Source: Clonostachys chloroleuca
Lineage: Eukaryota; Ascomycota; Sordariomycetes; Hypocreales; Bionectriaceae
Assembly (NCBI GenBank): GCA_037952775.1
Contig: JBANAY010000003.1
Location: forward strand, 12,834,001-12,898,000
Direction: 5' to 3'
Length of the DNA: 64,000 bases
Shown: piece by piece, positions 37,801 to 49,800 of the stretch
Numbering within the stretch: position 1 is the stretch's first letter
How the letters are laid out: each line of letters starts with the position of its first letter
Translations under genes and position numbers: made by a program
The notes under the pieces: generated by a model
What the model saw: only the letters and a program-made list of their open reading frames with translations
Database searches by the model: none
Told to the model about the DNA's origin: nothing

Positions 37801-40800
37801 TGGCATGTCTTTCCAAAGAGACGATCAAAAATACAATGGCAGTGAAGGTGATGACTTAAGTTCTCTACTTGAGTTTAGTCCAATTGATGGCGAGGATCCC
37901 ACTGAGGTAAGCGATATCCCCAAGCCCACTAATGTGACCATAGACTGACATATGTAATTGCAGTATGATATAATACTCGACGTAAGCTACGGCAAATCTG
38001 CATTATCCTTCTCCTTGGAACACCGTCTATCGTGTGTTACCAAGGACCAAGCTGCTCGTGTTCTGTCCGCGTTACAGCAAGCACTTGATGTCCTCATGAT
38101 GGAACAAGAATCTTCACTGTCAAGCGTCAAAATCATCAGCCCTGAAGACCAGGATGATATCTGGAACTGGAATTCCACTCTTCCAGAGTCCATCGACGAT
38201 TGTGTTCATAACATTATTAGCGAAACGGCGGGACGATATCCTGACCTACCAGCAATTCGCGCCTGGGATGGTGATTGGACTCACAAAGAATTAGATGATA
38301 TCTCCACCAAATTTGCTCATTTACTCAGCGAGATGGGAATTGGCCGTGGCTCTGTCATACCCTTGTGTTTTGAGAAGAGTCGCTGGACACCGGTGGCGAT
38401 GCTTGCCGTTATGAAAGCAGGAGCCGCTTCCACCGTCATGGATCCTTCGCAGCCTGAAGAAAGACTTCGTACCATTGTCGGTCAGGTTGGTGCCAAGGTT
38501 TTGATCTCTTCTGTAGCCAACCATGACCTTGCCAAACGTCTCGCTGAGGAAACCGTGGTTGTACTAAACCAGACTCTGCTTGACGAGCAACCCACTACCC
38601 AAAACCGCCCACTTCCTGTAGTGTCACCTTCTGACTTGCTCTATATCAACTTCACCTCGGGCAGTACTGGTACTCCCAAGGGAGCTCTGATCAGCCATTC
38701 AAACTTCGCAAGCGCGATGTCGAATCAGCACGGTGCCCACAACTTCTCCTCTAGCTCCAGGGTTTACGACTTTGCGTCTTATGCTTTTGATGTAGCATGG
38801 GCAAACTTACTTACTACTCTCGAGTGTGGTGCTTGCTTGTGTATACCATCTGATGCGGAAAGACGAGATAATCTAGCGGGATCATTACAATATTTCGAAA
38901 TTACACATGTAGAGCTGACGCCATCAGCCGCACAAATCCTACCTCTTGATGTCATCAGCCAGCTCGATACGCTTATTCTTGGAGGAGAGCGCCTCGCGGC
39001 TGAGCTCGCCAGTGCTTGGTCTGGGTTGGTGCAGCTGAAGAACTCCTATGGCCCCTGCGAGTGTACCCCGACTTCTACTGTTGGAAATATTACAGCCGAG
39101 AACGCAAACACTGCCAGCATCAGTATTGGTAAGGGTATAGGGGCCAATACTTGGGTTGTTGATCCTAACTGCTCAGACTTGCTGGTTCCAATCGGAAGTG
39201 TGGGAGAACTCTTGTTGGAAGGTCCTTCGGTCGGCCTTGGCTACCTTGGGGACCGAGAAAAGACGGCTGAGTCATTTATTGAGAATCCAGATTTCCTCCT
39301 TCGCGGTATTTCTGGGCATCCTGGACGCCATGGCCGACTTTACAAAACGGGTGACCTTGTCCAGTACAACGCTGACGGTAGTCTCAATTATATCGGTCGT
39401 AAGGACAGCCAGGTCAAGATCAGAGGCCAGCGTGTCGAGCTTGGCGACATTGAGCATCACGTAGCCTCACGCATGGTTGAAAAGAAGGGTGTGCAAGTTA
39501 TCGTTGATTTAATCAAACCACGCTCTAGCGACAATCCCATGCTTGTAGCATTTGTCTACGATCCTGAACTGGCTGCTCTTGAGAGCGATAAGACCCGCAA
39601 CCGCGAGATCCAAAAGCTGACTGGTGGCTTGGAAGAACTTCTGGCTGCAGAGATTCCTTTCTATATGATTCCATCAGTCTATATTCCGCTCACTTACATT
39701 CCCCTGACCGCAACCGGTAAGACTGATCGTCGTCGTATCCGTTCCGTTGTTGAGGGCCTCACTATCCAGGAGCTCAAGACGACGTTCGGAGCTGCCGGCC
39801 GAGCACCAACCACGAGTATGGAGCGTAGCATCCAGTCTCTTTGGTCGTCAATTCTCAGTTTGGACGCCGATTTGATCCGTGCTGAAGACAGCTTCTTCCG
39901 TATTGGGGGTGATTCAATAGGTGCTATGAGGTTGGTAGGCCAAGCGCGCCAGCAAGGTCTGTCACTTACTGTTGCTGATGTTTTCAAACACCCCCGCCTG
40001 TGCGACTTGGCTGCAAAGACGACAACCATCTCTTCCGAGCTCAAGGAAGATGTAGTATCACCCTTCAGTCTGTTGGAATTAGATCAGGACCGATTGGATG
40101 TTGTCAAAGGCGAGGTCGCCCGCCAATGCGGCATTGAGGCTGATCAAATCGAGGATATTTTCCCTTGTACTCCACTGCAGGAAGGTCTTCTCGCACTTAC
40201 TGCCCAGCGATCGGGAGATTTCGTCAGTCAGTATATTCATAAGCTTCGACCGGAAATCGATCCTGAACAGCTTCACGAAGCTTGGGTCGAAGTTGTGTCA
40301 ACGACGCCCATTCTGAGAACCCGCATCGCGGATATTGAGAGCCAAGGCCTCGTTCAAATCATTGTTGAAGAAGAAGAGATCCCTTGGCCAGAATCAAGCA
40401 CACAGTTCCCCACAGTAGCTTCCTATATTGAAGCTGATAAACTGGTACCAACAGGTCTTGGCACTCCTCTGACCCGCTTTAGGGTGGTCACGGAGGATAC
40501 CAACAACTACTTCGTCTGGACAGCTCATCACGCTCTGTATGACGGTTGGAGCATGCCATTACTGTTTGAAAAGCTAGAGAAGGCCTACAGAGGGGACGGA
40601 TCTATTGAAGCCCTCGCGCCTCCCTTCCAGTCATTTGTCAAGCACGTTATTGATGCCAATCAAGATGATAGTGCCACGGAGTATTGGCAGAAGCAACTTG
40701 CTGGCAATGAGGCGCCAGTATACCCTACACTTCCTCCAAGATACCAGCCCGCTCCGGATTCCGCCATCACTATACCCATCACCGATATCAAGTGGCCAAA

Positions 40801-43800
40801 CGGAGATGTCACTGCCTCGACAATTGTGAGAGCGGCTTTCTCCATGCTTGTCTCGAGAGAGACGGACTCGACCGATGTCATGTTTGGCATGACTCTGGCC
40901 GGTCGGCAGGCAAATGTTCCTGGCGTTGAACAGATGGAAGGACCTACAATTGCTACTGTCCCTGTACGGGTGCTGATTGACCGCAGTCAGAGCGTGGAGG
41001 ATTTCCTGTACCAAATCCAAGGGCAGGCAGTTGAGATGACAAAGTATGAGCAAATGGGCCTGCAGCACATTCGCCGCCTAGGAAACGCTTGTCACTTCCA
41101 AACTCTCCTGATTATCCACCCAGCCATGGACAATGCTGATGGCACCGAGCTTCTCTTCACTAGCGATGACGAAGAGACTGAAGGAGACGAAAGTACAGGA
41201 TTCGGGTCTTCCGACACTCATGCAATTACCATTGAATGTTCCCTTGAGGACAGTGGATTCTCGATTCGCTTTGCGTATGACTCCACAATTATTACCGATT
41301 TCAAAGTACGCAAGTTAGTCTCTCAACTTGAGCACATTGTTCGGCAGCTGGTTGATTCAAAGACCACCAATGTTCTCTCTGATATTGAATCGCTCAGCCC
41401 TCCGGATTCGCAGGCCATATGGACGTGGAATGCTGCTGTTCCTGAAAAGATTGACGGCCTTGTCCACGATCTAATTGCGGATGTGGTCCACATGCAGCCC
41501 CATGCTCCTGCAATCTGCGGCTGGGATGTTGAATTTACCTACAAACAGCTCGATGAGTTGTCCACCAAGCTAGCCTATCACCTTATGGACCTTGGAGCTG
41601 GTCCTGGCATGATTGTGCCCCTGTGCTTCGAGAAATCAGGAATCACACCGGTGGCAGAACTTGCTGTATTGAAGATTGGTGCAGCTGCAGTTGTTCTTGA
41701 TACCAGTCTGCCTGTAGATCGACTCCGAACAATCATCGATCAAACAAATGGAACTATTCTGCTATCATCTGTCACGAGCAGCGAACTTGCAATTCGAATC
41801 AGTGACCAGAAGAAGGTTGTGTCAATCGACCGCAGCGTTCTTGTTCTTCTGGACCTTCCATCATCAACTGGGAGAAGCCGGGAGCTTCCCAAGGTTGATC
41901 CATCTGCAAGGGCTTATCTCGTCTTCACATCAGGTAGCACTGGAACTCCGAAGGGAGTCATGATCTCTCATGCCAACATCGCGAGTCATATCCATCATCA
42001 ACAAAAAGTCCACAACTTTAACCCTACCATGAGGGTTTTTGCTTTTGCCTCTCACGCGTTTGACATTTCCCAGTCGAACTTCTTCAATACTCTCACCTCG
42101 GGCGCTTGTTTATGTATTCCCTCCGAAACAGACAGAAGAGAGGATATCGCAGGCTCTATTCAACGCCTCCGAGCCAACTATGCCAGTTTGACTCCATCTG
42201 TTGCTAGAATCCTTCCTGATGAAGTGATTGGTTCGTTGCAACAGTTGACGGTGGCAGGCGAGGCTCTTCTTCCAGAAGATGCCCACCGATTTGCCAAGCT
42301 CACAAGGTTACAAAACTCCTATGGCCCATCGGAGTGTACCCCTTACTCTACGATTACTACCATCAGCCCAGCAGAGACCTACAGTGGAAGTATTGGAAAG
42401 GGTGTTGGCTTAAATACCTGGGTTGTCGATGTTTCCACCGGCAGCATGCTCATGCCCCTTGGCAGTGTTGGTGAGCTCTATCTGGAGGGACCTCTCGTAG
42501 GATGCGGTTACCTCGGCGACGCTGTGCGAACTTCAGAGGCCTTTATTGAAGACCCGGTTTGGCTGCTGAATGGTACCAAAGGCCATCCCGGCCGACGAGG
42601 CCGGCTCTACAAAACTGGTGATCTGGTTCGTTACACAGATAATGGGGAGCTCCTATTCGTCGGCAGAAAGGACTCTCAGGTGAAGATTGGCGGTCAACGT
42701 GTAGAACTGGGTGACATTGAATACCAACTTGACCGCCACAGCTCTACTCGAGAGGGCGCCTGTCTGCTTCCTAAGTCTGGTCCATGCGCCAACAAGTTGG
42801 TTGCCCTTTTCACTTTGAAGAACATCCTTCCCCCAGCAGACACGAACCAAAACGCTCTCAAAGTTGTTTCCAAGCGCCATCAGAGCACCCTTGTTCAGGA
42901 ATATATCGCCTCTGCAAGATCGCTCTTGGAGGATGCGCTTCCTTCTTATATGGTGCCTACAATCTGGATCGCTTTCGAGAGTCTTCCTCTTAATGCTTCA
43001 CGCAAACTGGACCGAAAATACCTTGGAGCCTGGTTGGTCGATATGAGTAAAGAAACATTTGCCAAGATTTGTTCTGTAACTACCGATGACGAGAAATTGT
43101 CAGCTTTCCGCGATCCAGAAACCAAAGCCGAACGCATCATTCAAGAGGCTTGTAGTCGCATCCTTAATGTGCAGATGGAAGAGATCAACCTTGAACGCTC
43201 ATTTGTGGCCAATGGTGGAGATTCTATCTCCGCTATGCGACTTGTGCCTCAATGCCGAGCTGCAAATGTTGTTTTCTCACTGCCTGCTCTACTCAAGGGA
43301 AAGACCCTTGCTGCAGTGGCAGCCCTCGCTGATGTTGTTGATTCTTCCTCTCTTGAGGTCTCAAGAAGACAACAAGTATATGACAAGCTGCTCAGCCTGT
43401 CCCCAGTACAGACGTGGTATTTTACCAGGTCCCCCGAATACACAAGATATATTAACACCAAGGACCGATTCTATAACCAAGGCTTCTACGTCAGAATAAC
43501 CAAACCACTAAGTACCGATGTCGTTGCTCGTGCTCTTCAAACTATAGTTAAAAACCATGCTATGCTTGGTGCCCGATTTGAGAGAGGTACCGATGATATC
43601 TGGAGACAAAGAATTATGAAGCCAAGGCGCGACCTTTATTACCTGGAACACTGGGAAGTGGAATCGGTCGCCAATGTCTCAGCTACAACAATTGAGAGAC
43701 AAACTGAGATCGACCTGGAGACAGGTCCGGTGTTCACAGCAGATCTCTTCACCCTCCCCGATGGGACACAGTACTTGTCAATGGTTGCCCACCATCTTGT

Positions 43801-46800
43801 CATCGACCTCGTGTCATGGCGCATTATCCTCGATGATCTGGAGACCCTTGTGACTGGCGGGTCAATTGAGCCCGAATTCCCATTTGACACCTGGAACGAG
43901 TTACAAATCGAAAAAGCCAAGTCGTCGGACTTTGACCCTGAAAAGGTTCTATCAACTTCAGGCTCAAGCATTGATCTCCACTTCTGGCATTTTGATGGCA
44001 ATATGTCCAATCTTGTTAGTGACCACCAAGATAGCTCCGTCGAGGTCGGGTCTGATACCACATCTCTTCTCTTGGGTGAAGCCAACAATACCTTTAACAC
44101 TGAACCCATCGACTTGCTTCTCGCTGCAGTGTACAACGCTTTCCTCCGTGTGTTCCATGATCGAGAGGGGTTGACGATATTTAATGAAGGCCATGGCCGT
44201 GAGTCATGGGATGCCGCAAACATCGATCTTTCACGCACTGTTGGTTGGTTCACGACTATTAGCCCGATCCATGTATCTAGGAGTAACGGCAATAGCTCAG
44301 CCGATATTGTTCGGTTCATCAAGGATGCGAGAAAGATGTTGCCATCAAACGGCTGGGCTTATTTCGTCTCCCGTTATTTCAATTCCAATGGGAAGACTGC
44401 TTTCAAGGAACACGATTCTGTTATGGAAGTCATGTTCAACTACCATGGACAGTTTCAACAGCTCGAAGGCGAAGATGCCTTGTTTGAAGTCGCTGATCTA
44501 AATGGTATTGAAGAACAAGGCCCCGCGGTACAAATGCCCTCTTTGTTTGATATCAACGTCTCAATTGACAGCGGAACTACGAACTTCTCAGTTTCATGGA
44601 ATCGTCATATCGCGCATCAGGATCTAATTCAAACCTGGATAAAGCAGATTGGTGCTTCTTTAGAATCAATATGCGATGATCTCATCAATAGAGAACCATC
44701 AACTACTCTGTGCGACTACGAGTTCTTAAGCCTCGATTACAGGCGTCTTGATTTGCTCAACGAGGAGATTATTCCCAGAGTTAGGGAAGCTAACCTAGAT
44801 GCTGAGATCGAAGACATATACCAATGCACGCCTATGATGGATGGTATTTTATTGAGCCAAATCCGAGACCCATCAACATATAATACATCAGTCGTGCATG
44901 AAATTAGTTCAGCAACCTCGAAGCCTCTTGATATCAACGCACTGGTTGGGGCATGGCAACAGGTTGTTGCCCGTCAGCCAGGACTACGAAGTGTTTTTGT
45001 TGAAGGGCTGGATTCAGGTTCTGTCTTTAGTCAGGTTGTTCTCAAGTCATGTGAACCCTCAATTCTCGTCTTTGGCAGTGAGGATGATGAGGCAGCGATG
45101 CAGGCGACTCAAAGTATCCCTCCCATCGACTATCAACAGCAGTTGAAGCCACCTCACCGCTTGACCTTGTGTCTTTCCGTAAAATCGGGTAAAATCTTCG
45201 CAAAACTTGAGGCTAGCCACGTCATCACCGACGGAGCTTCATTGGTTCTTGTTTTGGATGACTGGGAGCAGGCCTACATGGGCAAGTTGAGTACAGGCAA
45301 CTTGATCGAGACGAGCCGAGAGTTTGCCCGCACCCTCAAGTCCAGCAGTAAAATGGCCAAGACGGACTTCTGGAAGACAAAGCTTACTGGTCTGAGTACA
45401 TGTCACTTCCCCAAGCTATCGAATGATAATCAGACTTTGTCACCTTCTGGTGAAGAGGCGACGGTTATGGGACGCATAGAGGGTTCATTGTTTGCCCGTA
45501 TGCAGAAGTTCTGCGCCGCAACATCAACCACGCCATCCAGCCTTTTCCAGAGTGCTTGGGCCCTCACCCTGGCCAGATACACCGGCATGAGCTCGGTATG
45601 CTTTGGTTATCTTGCATCCGGTAGAGATATCCCAGTACCTGGTATTGGTGACGTGTTTGGCGCATATGCAAACATGATGGTTTGCCGTGTAGACGTTAAC
45701 CGAGATCTGGCTGGCCATGACCTTGTCCAGATGGTCAATGATCAGACCATCCAAGATCTTGATTTCCAACATTGCTCCCTCGCGGATATTCAACATTCTC
45801 TTGACTTGCCTGCTGGACAAGCTCTATTTAATTCCATCATATCTTTCCAGAAAGATGATGATGATGATGATGATGATGAGACCGAGAATGTTGAAGGACA
45901 ACCACCGCGTCATGAACTATCATTCAATGAAATGGATGGAGAAGACCCCAATGAAGTAAGCATTCCCTGATTTCCCACTTTCTGTTCCGTGAAGCACTAA
46001 CAGGTTTCCAGTATGATGTCACAATCAGTATCGTGTCTGGGAAGGCAGAGGTTGGATTTAGCCTTACTCACCTCGTTTCTTTCTTGACCGAAGAACAGTC
46101 CAGACGAGTTCTCTCGCTATTCCAGTCTATAACCACTCAGATTCTAAGTAACTACTCTGTTGCTGAAATGAGCACCTTGAGCGATGAAGATGTTACGCAG
46201 GTATCGTTATGGAACATGCCTTATCCTACAAAGGTGGACCGTTGCGTTCATTCATTATTCGAAGAGCAGGCTGAACTTCGCCCAGAAGCACCCGCAGTGT
46301 CCTCTTTCGACCAAAATTTGACTTACTCTGAACTAGATTCTTTGAGTAGCGCTCTGGCACAACGACTAAAGTCCTATGGCGTTGGCCCTGAGGTAAAGGT
46401 TCCGCTATGTTTTGAGAAGACTACTTGGGCTGTGGTTGCGATGTTGTCCGTTTTGAAGGCTGGAGGTGTCTGTGTGTCACTTGGTTTCTCGCAGCCGAAG
46501 CAGCGACTGCTTTCCATTGTCGCTGACGTTAATGCTTCTGTCATCCTAACAACTCCACAATATGCCGACATCTTTCATGATACACCTGGCCTGACGGTCA
46601 TGGGACTGACATCGGATATTATGTACTCACTCCCCACAACGGACGTCCGTTCCTGCTCATCGGTGTCACCCTCAAACACTGCATTTATTGTGTATACATC
46701 TGGCTCGACTGGTGTTCCCAAGGGTAGGTTCAGTTCCAATCGCGATTCCTTCTCATCCATACTAACCCAGTTCACTATTTAGGTGTCGTTCTTCCTCATT

Positions 46801-49800
46801 ATGCCATTACTACCAGTTCTGAAGCGCATGGCAGTCGAATGAACATTGGGCCCTCAACTAGAGCTCTCAACTTTGCGGCCTGGACTTTTGATGTCTCTAT
46901 AGGAGACGTATTCACCACTCTGCAGCGAGGCGGATGTGTATGCATTATCTCTGAACATGACCGCATGAGCAATCTTGCGGGTGCTGTAAGTTGACAACGA
47001 AATCCAGTGATGATACAATCTTTTTCAGGTTTGTCTAATCTTGGCTATATAGATCAACACCCGCCAAGCCAACTTTGCTAGTTTGACACCTACAGTGGCA
47101 GGACTGCTCAACCCAACAGAGGTTCCGACTCTGGAAAAGCTATCACTTGCCGGTGAGGCCCTCCCACAAGCTGTGGCCGATCAATGGGAGCCCCATGCAC
47201 TTGTTTACAACAACTACGGCCCAGCCGAAGCCTCTATTTACGCATCGTGCTGTACGCCTGAGCAACGCAAGGGCCAAGCAGCCAATATCGGCCGACCCCT
47301 TTCCACTTGCTTGTGGGTTGTTGACAATTCTAACGACCTTGTCCCTATTGGATGCGAAGGAGAGCTTTTAATTGAAGGACCGATGGTAGCTCGGGGTTAT
47401 CTCAACGATGAAGACAAGACCAAGGCGTCGTTCATCACGGATCCATCGTGGGCACCGAGAACCTCACTCCCAGATGGTGATTCAGATAAGATCATTCCTC
47501 CTTCCGGACGTCGTATGTACAAAACGGGAGATCTTGTGAGGATGAATCCAGACGGCACTTTTGTATACATTGGACGAAAGGACCGACAGATTAAAATCCA
47601 CGGTCAGCGAATCGAGCTTGGTAAGTAATGCGATCCACTCTTCCATGGCGAACTTTGGGTTGCTTGGTACTAACTTGCATATTTAGGTGAAATCGAGCAT
47701 CATTTGAAGACTGTTGCTCCCCCAAATGTCGAGGTTGCGGTAGAGCCTCTCTCTAGCGAGAGCAAGATTCACAAGGGTGCACTTGGTGCATTCTTGAACT
47801 GGGCCAAGTCCCGAAGCGATTCCGACACCGCATCGCAGACGCCCGGTAGCTTCTCGCTGCTTTCAAGCCCAAGCATTTCAGTCGAGCTTTCACGCATTCA
47901 ATCTGAGCTTAAGGCACTGCTGCCCGCCCACATGGTTCCCGCTATCTTCTTCCCTCTTAGCTCCTTCCCGATCAATACGTCCAACAAGCTGGATCGAAAG
48001 CAACTGCAGAATATTCTGCTAACGGCTTCCGACGAGGATATCAAACGAGCCATCGCCTCTACATCTAAGAAGCAGTTGCCTGTAACTGATAACGAAAAGG
48101 CCCTTCAGGCTTTGTGGTCTTCTGTCCTTGAAATTTCCCCAGACGACATTGGTAGCGACGACAGCTTCCTCAGCCTCGGTGGAGATTCCATCATGGCAAT
48201 GAAACTTGTACTTTTAGCGCCTGAACATGGACTCCGTCTTAGTGTGTTTGATGTTCTCAAACAGCCTGTCCTATCGGGAATGGCAAAGATCTTGCAACGT
48301 ATTTCCGAAGAATCTCCCGCAGAAATACCATACGAGCCATTATCCCTTTTGCCTCCTAACATGCAATTGGATTCCTTCGAACCTCTTTTCAAGGAATACA
48401 ATATCAAAAAGACGTCCGTTGAAGATATTCTCCCAGTCACTGACGAACAAGCACGCTTTTTGACTATGACATACTCGTCCGCTAGAACTATGCTCATGTA
48501 CCAACAATGGGATGGTGTTGGTGAGCCGGATGTGAAGAAGATCAGGCAAGCATGTCGTTATCTCACGGCACAGATCCCGATCCTCCGAACCGCTTTCGTG
48601 GTGAAGGATGATTCGTTCTTCCAAGTCGTTTTGAAGAATGTCGATCAGAAGATTCCATTCTACGAAATCCATAATGATAGCATGGATGAGTGCACCGAGC
48701 GCATTCGCCAGCAAGATCTGCGAGTCACCCTTCGCTTCGGCCATGTCATCACTCGCTTTGCTATTATTCATCAAACCAAGGAGCAGAAGTTCCGCTTGGT
48801 CGTGCGTATGTCTCATGCTCAATACGATGGAGTCAGCTTAGAAAAGCTGTGGGAATCGTTCCGCAGCTTTTACGAGGACGATGTCGAGGATACAGATGCT
48901 ACTCAGTCTGGATTTGCCCAATTTTTGCATCACCAATCTCGACTTCCAAAGGCCGAGGCTATCGGTTATTGGCAGAAGATTCTTGATGGCTCCAAGTTGC
49001 CTCAATTCAAGAGCCATCGCACCCATGTTATTCGTTATGGCGAGGGCCCGTCTGTTCTTAAGACCATCCCCAACGACAAGGTGCAGAGCAGAGAATTCAC
49101 CTTCGCCACCGTGCTAAAGGCAGCTTGGGCATATGTATTTGCCAAAAACTCTGCTACCGACGACGACATCGTCTTTGGTACCCTGACCCACGGCCGTGAT
49201 GTAGCCAAGAGCAGCCGCGACGCTTTCGGCCCGTGCATCAACGTGGTGCCCACCCGAGTTCGCTTCTCTTCTGGATGGACCATCCATGACTTGATTGAGG
49301 CTGTTAATCAGCAACAAGTATCGAGCATGCCTTATGAAGGTCTTGGGCCCCGCGAATTGATCAAGAATTGCACCAACTGGCCCAGGTGGTCCTACTACAC
49401 TTCTGTCGTCATGCACCAGAATTATGACGATGACAAGAGTGAGGAAGAGAATATTGCAGTACACACTCATTCATCCGACCTCGCACTGGGAGACATCGAT
49501 AATTGCGAGCTCTACATTACTACAACACCCGGGAATAAAGTAATGGAGCTTCAGCTAGGTTTTGCCATCGACACTGTCACTGAGGAGATGGCTCAGGAAA
49601 TCGCCGCAGACTTGAGCGATACTATTGTTCGATTCTTCGCAGACATTAACAGCCCCAACTCCTCAGCCATTCTCTCAAGCCAGGACTTGCGCACCTTACC
49701 TGCCTTGCTACCTCTACCAGAAGACGTCAATGTCGATCAGCCTTCGAAGCGGGTCAATGCCGAAATGGCCCTACGTGCTGAAAATTGTCCTGCGGGTATT

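Noticed and set aside
46003..46011. Upstream acceptor (CAG at 46001-46003) for the intron starting at 45956
   Set aside because: It would change the frame and lose the conserved YDV after GEDPNE; the AG at 46010-46011 matches the intron position in the other two C domains.
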